Of a stretch of 64,000 bases of DNA, positions 1 through 12,438 are shown piece by piece. Under the pieces are notes generated by a model. That model searched no databases. It was given only the letters and a program-made list of their open reading frames with translations, and was not told the DNA's origin. Position 1 is the stretch's first letter. Each line of letters begins with the position of its first letter. Location of the stretch: positions 104,618,353 through 104,682,352 of the forward strand of contig NC_034410.1 in the NCBI RefSeq assembly GCF_002078875.1. Direction: 5' to 3'. The DNA is from Numida meleagris (taxonomy: Eukaryota; Chordata; Aves; Galliformes; Numididae). The position numbers were made by a program, and so were the translations under genes.

Positions 1-3000
1 ACGTCCCTTGCTCCCAGGCACACATATTCTATCAGAAGACATACTTGTGAATGTGTAACTTCCCATAAGTTTGTCCCTGCAGCTACAAAGATTTTAAGGT
101 TACTTTTTAAAAGTTTTGCTTTTGATATGTTCTCAGACTTGAGCCTGTTGCCCAGATGTTACACTACCAGCATTCACTACGGAACGTTTTAAACAGATGT
201 ATATACCAAAATAGTGAGAAGTAACAGAGCCATCTAAGTACAGCAGTACTAGGGGCTGACAGAAGTCATTTACCTGGGTTTACAAACATTTACCACTAGT
301 AAGAAAAGAGGCCTGTATTTCAAGCCAAGAATATGTTATAGTGGGACAAAACTATCATACATATGTGTATATATATATATACAAAAGATGCACAGTGCAA
401 TTGCTTACCACCTGCTGATCAGTCCCCAAGCAGTGGCAGCTCCCCATCTCACCCCATCAATTCTCCTCAGTTGTTTTTTCCCACATGAAGTCACATGGAA
501 TGGGACATCCCTTTGGCCAGTTTAGGTCAGCAGTCCTGGTTCTATCCCCTCCCAGCTCCTTGTGGCCCCTCAGCCCCTCACTGGTAGGAGGGCATGAGAA
601 GCTGAAAAACTGAACTATGGCTCTGTGCAGCACTGCTCAGCAACAGCTAAAACATGGACATGTTATCAACATAGTTTCTCTCCTAAAGCCAAAACAAAGC
701 ACCATACGAGCTGCTATGAAGAAAATCAACTCCATCCCAGCTGAAACCAGGGCAGCCTCATCCCTTTTGAACACCCAGTACCTCCACAGCTGTAATTTAC
801 TATAGTTGTTGCTGATGTTCCCTTAGTCTTCAAGAAGTTGCCCTACATAGCAGATGCTCAGGTGTGAATCGAGGCTTATAAACAGATAACAATCTTAACT
901 GAACATGTCACTTACTTGAAAAAGAAATCCATCACAGTTCTCTGCATCTTTTTCAATCTGCAAACCACTTCATGGCTGAAATGGAAATAAAATATATTTT
1001 TCTCAGCTGTGAAACCCAGGCAAAAAAGAAAAAAACAGTAACATGTATACTTGCAGGATTCTTACTGCCATTATTTTAAATACTAGATACTAATCTCTTC
1101 TCAGTGAAATTGTTACATGCATCTCAGTGCTGTTTTGATCGGATTTATAGCATTACAGTTTGTGATACATCTGCTATCAAAATATATAGACTTCCTATTG
1201 GCCAGGGCAGCGTCATTTTACAAAGATGATAAATACATAATTGATTTTCAGATAATAAAACAAGAAGTGCATACAGAAATTATTTTGGCAACTCACTGGC
1301 AAGCTTCCTGCTTTTAGAATGCATCAATGTGATCAGACTATAAGTACACTTGTATCATTTTTGTTTGGATTTTTATCAGCCTGTGCAATGTGCTTACCAG
1401 ATCTGTAAATATCTCTGTACAGCTCTGCTCCAGACCCATGCTCATGCAATCAAGAGTTTTTCAGCACAAAGTCATTGCAGTTGCAGGATGCTCCAGAAAG
1501 TGAGCTCAGCCTACTTCAGGAAGGCCAGGCTTATTCTACCGTCTCTCCAGCAAGAAGAGACTATTAAGCTAACTTAGAATTACTTCTTTCCCCCAGCTCT
1601 TTTCTTTCAGGTAGGATATGGAGGCTTAGCTTCCATGAGGTTACTAGTAAGGTAGCTAAGCAGCACTATGGTGATTTGAGCACTCCTCTCCCCAGAGGAG
1701 ACAAAGACCTATGTTTTATTTCATACAGGTCACCTAACAGCCATAAGGTGCTTGTTACCTTTGTTTTTCCTTACTCTCTGATGGAACGAGGTTTGGGCAG
1801 GTTAACTGGAGTTGCAAAAGCTGACTAGGCCTATCCATACAGCCTGGTCTGTGCTTTCTTCCTAGTGCTCTGCACCTGCAGACATCTACAGCTGCTGACA
1901 CAGAAATCTAATCACCAGGAAATCATAACACAAAGGAAAGTGCAGCAATGACAGCAGAGCAGCAAGGTCCTAGGCCACAGCAGATGAGAATTTGCTCAAA
2001 TGTAACAGCTGAAGGCACAGAAATTAAAGAAAGAAGCTACTTACCTTTAGAAGGCCTCAAATACACAGACATCTCTAGTAAGATACCCCTACCTCCACTG
2101 CTTACCCTTCAGTGAGGTCTGGAAAGGGGTGGATCCTGGCTCCATCCCATTGCACGCACCTGAGGTTCCCTGGGTTGGCCCTGCCTTCACACCAGGGGCT
2201 CAATCACTGTTTCAAGCAGTGACTTAGCATTTCCACTACAGAAGGCTATCAAACCCCAGCTGTTGCATGGTGGAGATGATCAAGAATCGAAGTTTGTACA
2301 AGTTTATTCTGTAGCCTGAAGGAGTACTTGGTTTGCCTTTATTCTCAGGCACTCTGAACATGCTTGCTTAATTATAAACAGTGCTGAGAAGCAACTCTGC
2401 TGTCAGTAATGTACCTCTGAGGAGAGGGAAGGAAAAGAGTTCATTATGCTTTTCTTGTCTATTATATCTCATTGCTGCTGTACAAAATGCTGCCTCACCA
2501 AGCTTTCTACACGTAATCCTTCAGCTCACTTGCAAGTTTTTTGATTGGCTATGAAAGCCTCATGCAAAGAACCACAGTTTTTTTTCCTCAAACACATATC
2601 CTGTGAATCACTCAACCTCAGTGTTTCAGGGTGGCTTAGTAAAATCCCTTTGCTCATAAAATGAATTGTCCTTTATCAACCCAAGTAGTTCCTTCCCTCT
2701 CCTCTTCAGCACTTAAATGCTTTGACTTGGTTAATTCCTATAAAATGAAACCTGTCCTACCACAGAAAATCCACCCTCTCCTACATTCTTACTACAGATA
2801 CTATGGTAGATGTTATCTTCTCAGATTAGAAATACTAGTTTTGAAGAAGAGCTGGGCAGTACCCAACCACTCATTTTTAAGGAATTCTGTATAATTCATA
2901 TGGGGCAATGGAAAGACAAAGATGCACTTGTGTTAGTTTGATAATTCACCTGGCTGTGATAACTTCACTTTTACATCTTTATTTTTTATTTTTTTTACTT

Positions 3001-3187
3001 TTTTTGAGCTGTTGTCTACATACTGTATCTGCTTATTGTTCTACTGGTGTAGTTTGAGCCCTAGATCTTTTCTTCCCTGGAAAAGGACAATGGGACTTTG
3101 AGCAGAACTGATTTTTTATTTACTTCATATTGGACAGCAAATATCTCAAGATAAAGGCACGGTGCAGCAAACACAATTGAAATGAGA
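1..3187. other. Non-coding, no gene seen
   Basis: Only short chance frames. A small TA run lies at 366-380. A minus-strand donor-like TTCTAAAG|GTAAGT near 2046 has no recognisable exon behind it. Confidence 0.6.
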
Positions 3188-3437
3188 ATCCAGGGGAGGT
3201 TTAGGTTAAATATCAGGAAAAACTTTCCAGAAAGGGTTGTTAAGCACTTGGAACAGGCTCCCCAGGGAGGTGGTTGAGTTACCATCCCCAAATGTGTTTA
3301 AAAACCATTTAGATGTGGTGCTCAGGGACATGATTTAGCAGTGGGTTGTTAGAGTTAGGGCAGTATGATTAGGTTGCAGTTGGACTTGATGATCTTGAAG
3401 GTCTTTTCCAATCTGAGAAATTCTATGATTCTGTGAG
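3188..3437 (+). mobile_element. CR1 LINE, 3' end
   Basis: Sense-strand CR1 3' segment: the GGGGAGGTTTAGGTTAAATA block, then CCCAGGGAGGTGGTTGAGT, then GGTCTTTTCCAATCTGAG and the terminal ATTCTATGATTCTGTGAG. It is 5'-truncated, as is usual for CR1. An ORF on the opposite strand here (3061-3291) is only CR1 antisense. Confidence 0.93.
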
Positions 3438-5970
3438 AAGACTTTCTATCTTCCTTGCCAGCTACCTCTCTTTTGAAGAATTCCGATTAGTTATTCTACC
3501 AGCTGTATAGTTTTAAGATCAAAGTATCCTATGGAGGGCTGTCAACATCAGTTAACTTCAGAGGCAATTTACCAATTGAAAGAATATATTCCAAACATAT
3601 CTTATGCTTCACCTTCTTTCCTGGCAATGTACTTGGCAGAGTGATGAATTTCTGAGTATGGAAGTTTTCTGACTTTTTATTTCCAGGTAAACCAACCATG
3701 TGAACCGCCTTGGACTTGAAGCCCTCATAACTCCTCAGTCCCAAGCTCCAAGAAAGGTGAGCAGTTTTATTGTACTGGGAACTACACAGTTATTGGGAAT
3801 ATGTTCTGGGAAACCACCATGAGGGGAAATTAACATTCTCTGGCTGATCCTAGTTGCTCCATCTTTCACTTTCATCTCTGATGTGAAAATCTGCTCTTGA
3901 ATAAACTATTCATTGATCTCTTACATATTAAGTATCAAGCTATGAGCTGTTTCAAACTACCTAGCTGAATGCTACAGATATAGATGGGTTGTTTTTATGC
4001 TCAATAATGTATTTAAATGTGAAGTGGTTACGTAAAAATGGAAGTCAGAAAACCAATGTGAAATTGCTCTTCATTTGAGCAAAGTTCATTAAGACCATGC
4101 TGCAAGGCAGCATTTGCCATAAGGAAGAAGCTGGACAATCAGCTAAATAAAATTAGGATAAATTTTGGTACAGATTGATTTATGCACAAATATCCCAAAT
4201 TGGGGAGTTTATTCGTGGCCGCTAATTTTCTCTATAAAGTAGGTTTCAGTGGGTATTGAAGAGATTGTCTTTCATTCTCTGAGGAAAAAAAGCACAAGTT
4301 TCACCATAGGAATGAATCGGTAGCATCTAGATTTAATGGATGTTTTAAAACTCTAATGAAAATATTATATACAGATGATGAGACAATGTAACTGGGGAAG
4401 GATCTCTCTTACTGTTGTCATGACACCGATTTACTGTGTTGTGACAAAGTCAGAAATATCTCCCCAGTGCTAATATTTTTCCCAAAAACACATCACTTGT
4501 AAATAGCGAACCTGAGCATGAAAATACTGAAAATGTCAAAATATTTTGAAAGTTCTTTTCATATTTGAAATGTCTTTCATTCTGACACCAATGCGCTGTT
4601 TCTCCTTGAGATCTCTACTTTTCTTCAGTGATCTTAAGTTCTGGAGACTACGTTTTTTATACAGACATCACCTGAATTTCACAGAAAAGATGGACAATCT
4701 GTACTAAACTGAGACAGAAGAATTGTACATATGTAATCTATTTACAAGGCCAGACACCTTGTCAGGAAATTAGACACCTTCTTTATGTTCTGTGCTGAAT
4801 AAACCCATTTTAACATGTTGTAAATCCTGCTTAATAACCTGACCAGAACCTTTCCAATTATTAAAACTCAGCTGAGAACTTACAAAACCAGAAAATGATG
4901 ATGAATCTTCCACAACTTACAAGCACAGAATGTTTGTCCTTTTCCAGACCTCCAAGACCTTCCCTGTCCTTTATTATTTCCAGGTAAATGCTAACAGTTC
5001 ATGAACCCTACTGGCTTCTGCTTCTTGTTCCATTAAAAGATGCTTTTAAACGTTGCCTTGCCAACAAATTTGAACATATCTACATTTGCTAAATACATTT
5101 GATTCTGCTCTTTATCCTCTCATGAACGTATTTCCTTGCTATAACCATCCCTTTCCTAAAAAGTTTCAGAATACATTAAATTTTTATGAAGACTGAAATG
5201 AAGAAATAATTTAATTTTTCAGCATTTTTGCTTTCCTTCTGACCTGCCCATTTCTGTTTGCTAAGGGCCAATCTTCCTTTGTTTCTCCTTCTTTTTTCTT
5301 TTTATACCAGCAAAGCTGAGTTTTGTACTAGTAAAAGCATCCCAAGTCTTCCAATACGCGATAATCTTCCGTAAAATTTTTAACAGAGATAAATGCAGCC
5401 CAGCACAAATGGCTGCCAAATAAGGGTTACAAAGAAGTGAAAGAAGGAATTGCACATTGTCCACCCAATAGAAGTGATTCAGTAATTGCAGTTTCAGCAA
5501 ACTTAGGTACTCTGCCCTTTGGAGTGCATGCAGGATCCTACCACATCATTTCAGGTTTTGTACCTTTTTATTCCATCTCCCTCCGTAAGTGTTCCCAGAA
5601 GACACAAAGATCTGTATGCTCTGTGAAAGTGACCTATGGAAAAGCATGATGCTCTACTATAGTTTCATGGCATCATTCTCAGGGGATGTGCTTGCTAGAG
5701 CCTGCACTCACAGATAAGACTCCAGTGTCCATTTATGCAGTGTCCTCTGTAAAGCTGCGTACATTCTCAAAGAGAAAATTTCCTAACTTCTGAAAAAAAT
5801 AAAATTTTGAAAATGATGTTTTCTTCAGTTGGCAACAATGTGTACAATATTTTTTATTAAAATGTCTATATCAGAAAATAACACTTAAATCTACTTATGT
5901 GTTTTTCTTTCTATGTTAGAAAAATTCTTCAATACTTTTGGTTACTTTCTTTTCCCTTTCTGCGCTTTTC

Positions 5971-6050
5971 CCTCAGTGCCACATCCTCATGGTTCTTGAA
6001 CACCCCCCGGGACGGTGACTTCACCACCTCCCTGGGCAGCCCATTCCAAT
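5971..6050 (-). mobile_element. CR1 LINE, short internal fragment
   Basis: Reverse-complement CR1 piece reading CCTCAGTGCCACATCCTCAT, then the block with GACGGTGACTTCACCACCTC and CCTGGGCAGCCCATTCCA. Both ends of the element are missing. Confidence 0.85.
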
Positions 6051-8159
6051 AAATTTTGACACATTCTCTGCAGTCCGGTGGAAAGAAAATAATAAACATT
6101 TACAATGACTTATAACTCAGCCTCTTCATACGCTCTGCAGTATAACCCTCAATTAAAATCTGTGAGAGGCAGAATGATGTGGAAAATACGGTTCCACAGA
6201 GGTCTGAGCTGTGCAGGTGACTTAGTTTCAAATGGACATATGATAACCTCCAGCATCTCCAGAATAAATTAAGCCATCCCATACATGAAGTCTGCTCACA
6301 TCCCTAAGAGTTGCACAGTGAACACATGCTTATTTAATGCAGCAGCCTGAAATAATCTCTGCACATAGAATTAACCAAATCTGGAACATGTCTCAGAGTC
6401 AGGGTAAAAGAACAAGCATCAAAATGCAGACAAAAATACAGCCATTGTTTGCACTCTGTAAGACCTGAGATGTGAATAAAGACAGATTCCTCTGCCTTCC
6501 TTACTATTAAAAGGAGCCAGCCAAGTCTTCTAATCTTCTCAGCATGCAAGTAGTGGATTTTTCTGGGCACAGAAAACCTCCAGACTTTCAAATCAGAAAT
6601 GCAATGTGGGAGATATAACAAAGTCAAGAGTTGAATCAAGCTTTTGTGGCAGATCATAACGGCAGAGGGTTTTAGGCCTCAGTTTAAACTGTCTGCAGTC
6701 CTTGCCAAGACAAAATTCCTGTTGATCTCCTTGCAAATCTGCTGTATTCCTTCTTCATGCATGGGAGCCCATCTAACAATTTGGTTTTAAACCCCCTACC
6801 CATGCTGAAAGAAAAGACATTGTCTCCACTTCTTCAACAAATACAGAGTACCAAGTCATGTTTCCAAAGGAATTCCCTGGGGGAAAAACGTTCTTCTACC
6901 TTTTGTTTTTAAGACTAGCTAAATAGTGGATATATAATAACTAAAATGAGTTTGCCTTTTTTTTGTTTGTCACATTTCACTTTTTAGGGTATTGCATAGA
7001 TCTCTCAGGAGCTCTACATTTCGCTTCACCTTTCTAATCATATGTCACAGCTCACAAAGCCTATAGCTTTTTAAAATTAGTTCTATTCTCTGTGGAAACA
7101 TTCACTGAGAACATTCAGAGGCTGCACTGCCTTGGTTTTGTGGATTTGTGATATAGGTTTTATGTGAGTGTGCTGTTTTTCAGGATTTGCCACATGAGCA
7201 CTCCAGGAGCATAAAGCATCACATGGTGACCAGCTGGCAGGGCAGGTAAATCCACCAGAGAAGTCCACATTCAGAGCAGAACTTGCAATGTAACTGTTGC
7301 AGGATGCAAACTGCCATGCAGTTCTACTACCACAGATATCCTGGCCCAGGACTGTGGCTTTTGTAGGAAAAAATAAAGGGAAAAAAATCCATTGCAGTCA
7401 GGACTGGATATTAATATCACACACACAGGTAAGAATTGAAATGAATAAAATATTTTGGGAAGAGCAATCAACAGATATATTACCTAAATCAGGCTTAGCA
7501 GAACACCTCCCAGTACCTTTGCTCTGGGTCAAATAGCAAAAGTCAGTTTGAAGCTGGTCAGACATAGAAAGCTGCTTAAATCCCAGCTGTGGTGAGTTGC
7601 AGTGGGTCAGCCATGGACTGGACAGTGATTAAAAAGAAAAGCTTTTTAAACTGTGGACTTAGCTAGCATTTTTAAAACAGCATAGTTGTTTCCATTGTGC
7701 ACTTCTGTATGACAGCCAGCACGCTGACTGTGACCACAGCCCATGGAGAAGTTGTCCATGTTCATGCATGCAGAATTGGAAAAATCACCTGTCAAAAAGA
7801 TACGATTTCCCTTGAACGGCAGGTGATCAGCATTCAACAACAGCCCTGTCTCGGCATGAAGCCTAGTAGGAAGTAGAGTGTCATAGCAGAGAAATAAGAT
7901 AATTGAAAAGGAAAATGTTTCAGCACTTGGGACTCCTTCTGCCAGTCTCTCTGAACTAAATCTCAACAACTGACTGGCAGACGGTGTCTGCCAGTGTCTC
8001 TCTGTCAATGGAATAGGTTGGCCCTGACCCTCTTCAGAAGGTGAGACACATCAAACAAAAGACAACAAGACTCATCCTCATTTCAGCTCACAGCTATTAA
8101 TTTTACGGTGTGACTCCTCTGAATAACAGATGCATAGCCAGAACTGTTCCCGGATTCCA

Positions 8160-8400
8160 AGTGATGGGTGACCAGTTTCCAGCACCTTGACTACTCTAAT
8201 TACACTGACAAGCCTCCTGAAATCTCTGCTGTGGTCCTTCATCTGAAACGAAAATGCAGATGATCCTTAATAGCGTCTGCTGAGCTGCGAGGAACGAGAG
8301 GATTAATTAGTTGCAGTTCATAAGACAATAGTATTAAAATCCATGAGTAACTGCAAGGTGCAATTGGCATTAATGATGCAATCACTGCAGCGCACGAAGG
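8160..8400. promoter_or_regulatory. Candidate conserved non-coding element
   Basis: A dense set of homeodomain-like TAAT cores: TCTAATTACACTG, GGATTAATTAGTTGC and GGCATTAATGATGC. It is unique sequence with no repeats or coding frame. The texture resembles developmental enhancers. It lies about 3.4 kb beyond the 3' end of the opsin. Inference only, because conservation cannot be seen from one sequence. Confidence 0.3.
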
Positions 8401-9327
8401 ACAGGATTGGTCTCATCTATTTCACATCTGGAAAGAAATATATTTGTTGTATGCAGATGCTGGGCCACAGGTTGGTTGGATCGTAGCTCTGTTGCCCTGT
8501 GCAGCCACCTGCCTCACCTGTGGACTGCCATGCCAACAGAGGAGCATCACCTTTATATCTCTGGGGTCCTACAGTTGCTGCAAGTCTGCCCCAGAGCATC
8601 TTTCCTCTCACTGGGGAGGATTATGGCTCACTCTACTCTTTGGGCTCGTGAGGTGTCCTGAAGAGGAGGGGTGTACAGCAGACAGAGCAGGTTTAAGCCT
8701 TCCCTTCCTCAGCCCACACTGGCATTGTGCAGGATCTTGGTCATCAGATGCAATGCAGCCACACAGCTGCTGCCCCCCAGTCTGACTGCACTTCGGAACT
8801 CGCCGGGCATCACCCAAGGACAAAGGGTTTGACACCACCCAAATGGTGCCAAAATACCCTTACGATTTCAGAATGATTGAGAAAGCCTCACAACTCAAAT
8901 TTGCTGTACTGAACAGTTTTGACACTTCCAACAGTGTTTTTGTCCCTCAAACCATTCTGTGATTTGAGCTCTTTCCCATGCACAGCAGGAAGCAATTCCC
9001 AGCCCCAAACTCACCATCTTCTGTAAGACCAACCCTCAGGTGAGTGCAAGAGGTAAATACAGAGAGAGAGCAGAGTCCTGTGATCATGGAGAGCAGGTGC
9101 ATAGGTTTCCAGTCACCGCTGAAAGATTGACATTGTTCAGCCCAGGGCCACCAGCTCTTTTCTGCTTCCCTCAGTTCAGCCAGCTGAGCTCCCTGTGAGC
9201 AGCCCCTCAGCCCTTTAATCCAAGCAAAGAAGGGACTTACACTTGCTTTCAGCGCTAGGTCTTGGCTGAACTATGCAAATGTAATGAAGTCACATCATAT
9301 GTTTGCGTAAGGTCTGCCTTTCTGCAT

Positions 9328-9640
9328 CATAGAATCACAGAATTCAGAGTTGGAAGGGACCATTAAAGGTCACCTAGTCCAACTCCCTTGTAATGAACAG
9401 GGCCATCCACAGCTAGATCAGGTTGCTCAGAGCATGATTCAGCCTGACCTTCGGTGTCTCCAGGGATGGGGCATCCACGACCTCCGTGGGCAACCTGTTC
9501 CAGCCTCACCACCCTCATTGTAAAAAACTCTTTCCTTATATCGAAAAGGATATAAGGATCTAAATCTCTGCTCTCTAAATTTGAAACTATTTCCCCTTGT
9601 CCTACTACCATAGACCTTGCTAAAGAGTCTGTCACCATAA
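9328..9640 (-). mobile_element. CR1 LINE, 3' end, diverged
   Basis: Starts at the CATAGAATCACAGAATTCAG terminus, continues with AGTTGGAAGGGACCATTAAA, CCTAGTCCAACTCCCTTG and the GATGGGGCATCCACGACCTC block. The inner end fades after about 9640. The 143-residue minus-strand frame at 9363-9794 is mostly CR1 and not a host gene. Confidence 0.9.
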
Positions 9641-11826
9641 CCAGCCTCCCACCAGCTGGGACTTTCTGGCTCCTCTGGACAGGAGTAGACTTAAACCTTG
9701 CTGAGCAACTGAGTTCTCCTAGAAAACCGGTGCCCTTCCTCCAAAAACAATCTAGTTTTATCTTTAAAAACAAACATTTTTTTTTCAAATCCAATTATCT
9801 ATCGACTCTTTCATTAGACCTTAATATCAGAGAGCCCCTGAAACTGGAGACATTTCATTTACACATACACTTACTACCAATAATTTGTGACTAACACAGA
9901 AGAACAACAGATGGGAAAATCCAAAGAACTGGCAAGTTTGAAAAGTTTATTGGAGATTGCGGTTACTGCAGAAAAAACTACTCAGATAAGAGGGAAACCT
10001 TCCCCCACACAGACAGGGAACAGTCCAAGTGTAATATCATTCCTGATGTCTAAGCATATGGGAAATTCATGGCAAAGGCATTACATTCTTCTTGTTAACT
10101 TATAAAAGGAACTGGCATGGATTCTGCAGTGACTTTTAAAGCATTACAATTTCTGGCCAAAGTTGAATGTGACCATTTACGCAACTGTTTTACTCTACTC
10201 AGAGCTGACAGAGGGTCCAATGTGAATTTGGAAACATATACTGTTTTTTGTTTTATTCAAGTTAACTAATAGGCATTATTTAAATATACAGTCACATATT
10301 TCCCAGGCTAAAAATGTATCACCTCACACAAGTCCACCTTGGCTTCCTCTATAGGGAATGCTGAACTGAATGTGACTGTAACTCTGGGCATGAAGACTCC
10401 AAAACTTCCTTCCTGGCTTCTCTGTGTAGTTCTATTAGAGAGAAAAAAAGAAAAAAGAAAAAAGAGAAAAAAAAAAAAAAAAAAAAAAAAAAGATATTTT
10501 TCATTTAGATTAATAGCTCAAAATATTATCTCACCATGAATCTAACCAGTACCACAGCTCAAAGAGCAGTCACAGCACAAAAAAATGTCCATTTATTTCT
10601 GATTGTTTTAAACAGCTGCATATTACAGCTGTGATTTCAAACATCTGTATAGAACCCAGGCATGCGGCCCCTCTGCACAATACAGATTATTGTAGGGTTT
10701 TTTTTTTGCCATTAAATAGTGTGACATTTTTAGGCTTTGCAATGATACATCAGTTTAAGCCTCCAAATATGTACGTGTGCTGGTGAATCCTCCAGAGACT
10801 TATTCACATACCCAACTTCATGCACTGACGTCAATGGGACTCCATGCAGGAAGGACCAAATGACCTTTGAACGTCACTTCCAGTCCTGTTTTTCACTGAT
10901 TCACCACTTGAGGATTTCGACATGGGCTGAAGTTCTCAAAGCCGGATCCTATGTCACTGAGGTCAGAGACAAGTTGCAGTGGTGGTGCAGGAATTCCTGC
11001 AGGAATAGGTTCCCACTTGGGCCCATGTATCTATCTTAGGAAGCCTTGGAGAAATCTTACGCTGAAAGGAGTTTATAAGCATTCAGACTCCTGATGCCTT
11101 TTCTGATTGCTTCTTCTTCATCCCTGAAGAGACACCATATTTTTGACCATAGAGGATGTCCTTTCTGTAATGCCTTGTAAACATCTTCACTAGCCAAGAT
11201 TCTTGCCCATTACAATATTTCTGGGGCAGGTCTTCACCATGCTAATGTCGATGTCCAATAGAGAAAACTGGGCATAATAAATAATGATCTACAGCAACTT
11301 CCTCTCAAATTACACCTGTGACTCCCAGGAAATACAAGATGTGGTCATTTGGCATCACTTCTTGGAAACTAGGCATTTGAGTCAATATTTACCTTTGCAG
11401 TAGTTATAACAAGTAAAACATCATGAGATCATTCTTTTAAAACTCTACATTGAGTTATTTGTTCCAAACATACAGGATATAAAATATACAAAGTCTAGAA
11501 GGAGTAATAACTCCACAGAAAACCTCTCAATATTTAGTGTGTTCTCTTGAAAATGGAGCATACAGAGGTTGCAACATGCAGAGAGATTTGTCTGATGTAG
11601 TGTTTTCTGTGAATATATTTATCACAATACACTTAAGTCAGCACGGTAAAAGTCACACAACATTTATAGCATGTCTGTGCTGTAGCATATGTCCCATCAA
11701 AGAGTACAAGAGAAAGAGCAGGAAGATAGTGTACAAAATGGGATAACTGAAGGGCTTTTCAGAAGAAGTTACATTCATAAATCCAGTATAACAACATTAC
11801 TGGCAGATTGCTTCATGTAAGCAGCT
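9641..11826. other. Region downstream of OPN5L1 (possible 3' UTR)
   Basis: No coding signal. It may hold the opsin 3' UTR: the first AATAAA I find on the gene strand is at 10597-10592, about 1.2 kb past the stop. The 3' end is not determined. Confidence 0.45.
10440..10492. repeat. A-rich simple repeat
   Basis: Runs of A broken by single G (GAAAAAAAG, GAAAAAAG), then a pure A run of about 24. It lies about 1.3 kb past the opsin stop codon. No processed gene is recognised beside it. Confidence 0.9.
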
Positions 11827-12438
11827 CTAGAGGTCTGTAAATGTACAGTGCACAGGTACTGCTTCCAAGGTGATTTCCAAGTTACTAAGTTCAGTGCTTT
11901 TTTCTTCCTGCTCAACGACCTTTACTGAATTTCTACTGCCCTGTCTCACTTTTACTAGGAGGTTGTTTTCAAAGGACTCACATTCTTGAGGGTGGCATCC
12001 CATAGTGCTTAACCTTTCCTGGCAGCATTTTGGATAGCTTTTAAAGCATTCTAAAGTATGACTGCCCTTATCAGAGGGAAAATAAGAACATCCTTCCCTA
12101 ATCGGAAGAGCATTACAGCTGGATTCATTTTTGCCCTTGAATGTTCTCAGGCTGGTGTCGAAAGTGGATCTGTAAGTCTGCAGCACCTTGACACAAAAAC
12201 AACACCTGACACATAACTGCTGAAGAACTGTGAAATCTTTGGCAATGGTACTTCGGAAATTGGGCTTCAGAAGAAGATGGATAACGGGATTGTAGAGAGT
12301 GGAGGACTTTGCAAAGACAGCTGGAATAGCAAAGGCTAAAGGAGGAATCTTATCTATCGATCCAAAGGCTGCCCACATGGCAATGATGGCGTAGGGGCTC
12401 CAAGCAGCAAAAAATCCAATGCACACAGCAATACTCAG
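11827..12438 (-). CDS. OPN5L1: OPN5L1 last coding exon (TM6, TM7, long C-tail)
   Basis: Residues 239-441 and the stop TAG (11829-11827). The acceptor is GTCTACAAG|CTG, behind a (TC)n(T)n microsatellite. TM6 contains FFAAWSPYA (W251, P253). TM7 contains [15 protein letters not shown]282 is the retinal lysine and NPxxY ends in His292. After helix 8, a cysteine cluster LCVRCCFCV (C314, C317, C318, C320) is a likely palmitoylation site. The remaining tail (about 120 residues) is Ser/Cys-rich with an acidic stretch (EQEEKSTEL) and matches nothing I know. A plus-strand TTTATT at 10592-10597 (AATAAA on the gene strand) is a possible distal poly(A) signal. Confidence 0.92.
   Translation of the reverse strand: MSIAVCIGFFAAWSPYAIIAMWAAFGSIDKIPPLAFAIPAVFAKSSTLYNPVIHLLLKPNFRSTIAKDFTVLQQLCVRCCFCVKVLQTYRSTFDTSLRTFKGKNESSCNALPIREGCSYFPSDKGSHTLECFKSYPKCCQERLSTMGCHPQECESFENNLLVKVRQGSRNSVKVVEQEEKSTELSNLEITLEAVPVHCTFTDL

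Larger units (their letters stand above)
3438..9327. other. Non-coding stretch with one CR1 scrap
   Basis: No conserved protein frame. The 120-residue minus frame at 8008-7646 and the 107-residue one at 6657-6334 have no motif I know. The part at 8160-8400 has the look of conserved regulatory DNA and is listed separately. Confidence 0.6.

Noticed and set aside
9363..9794. 143-residue minus-strand frame
   Set aside because: Mostly CR1 antisense sequence with a poly-Lys end from a T run.
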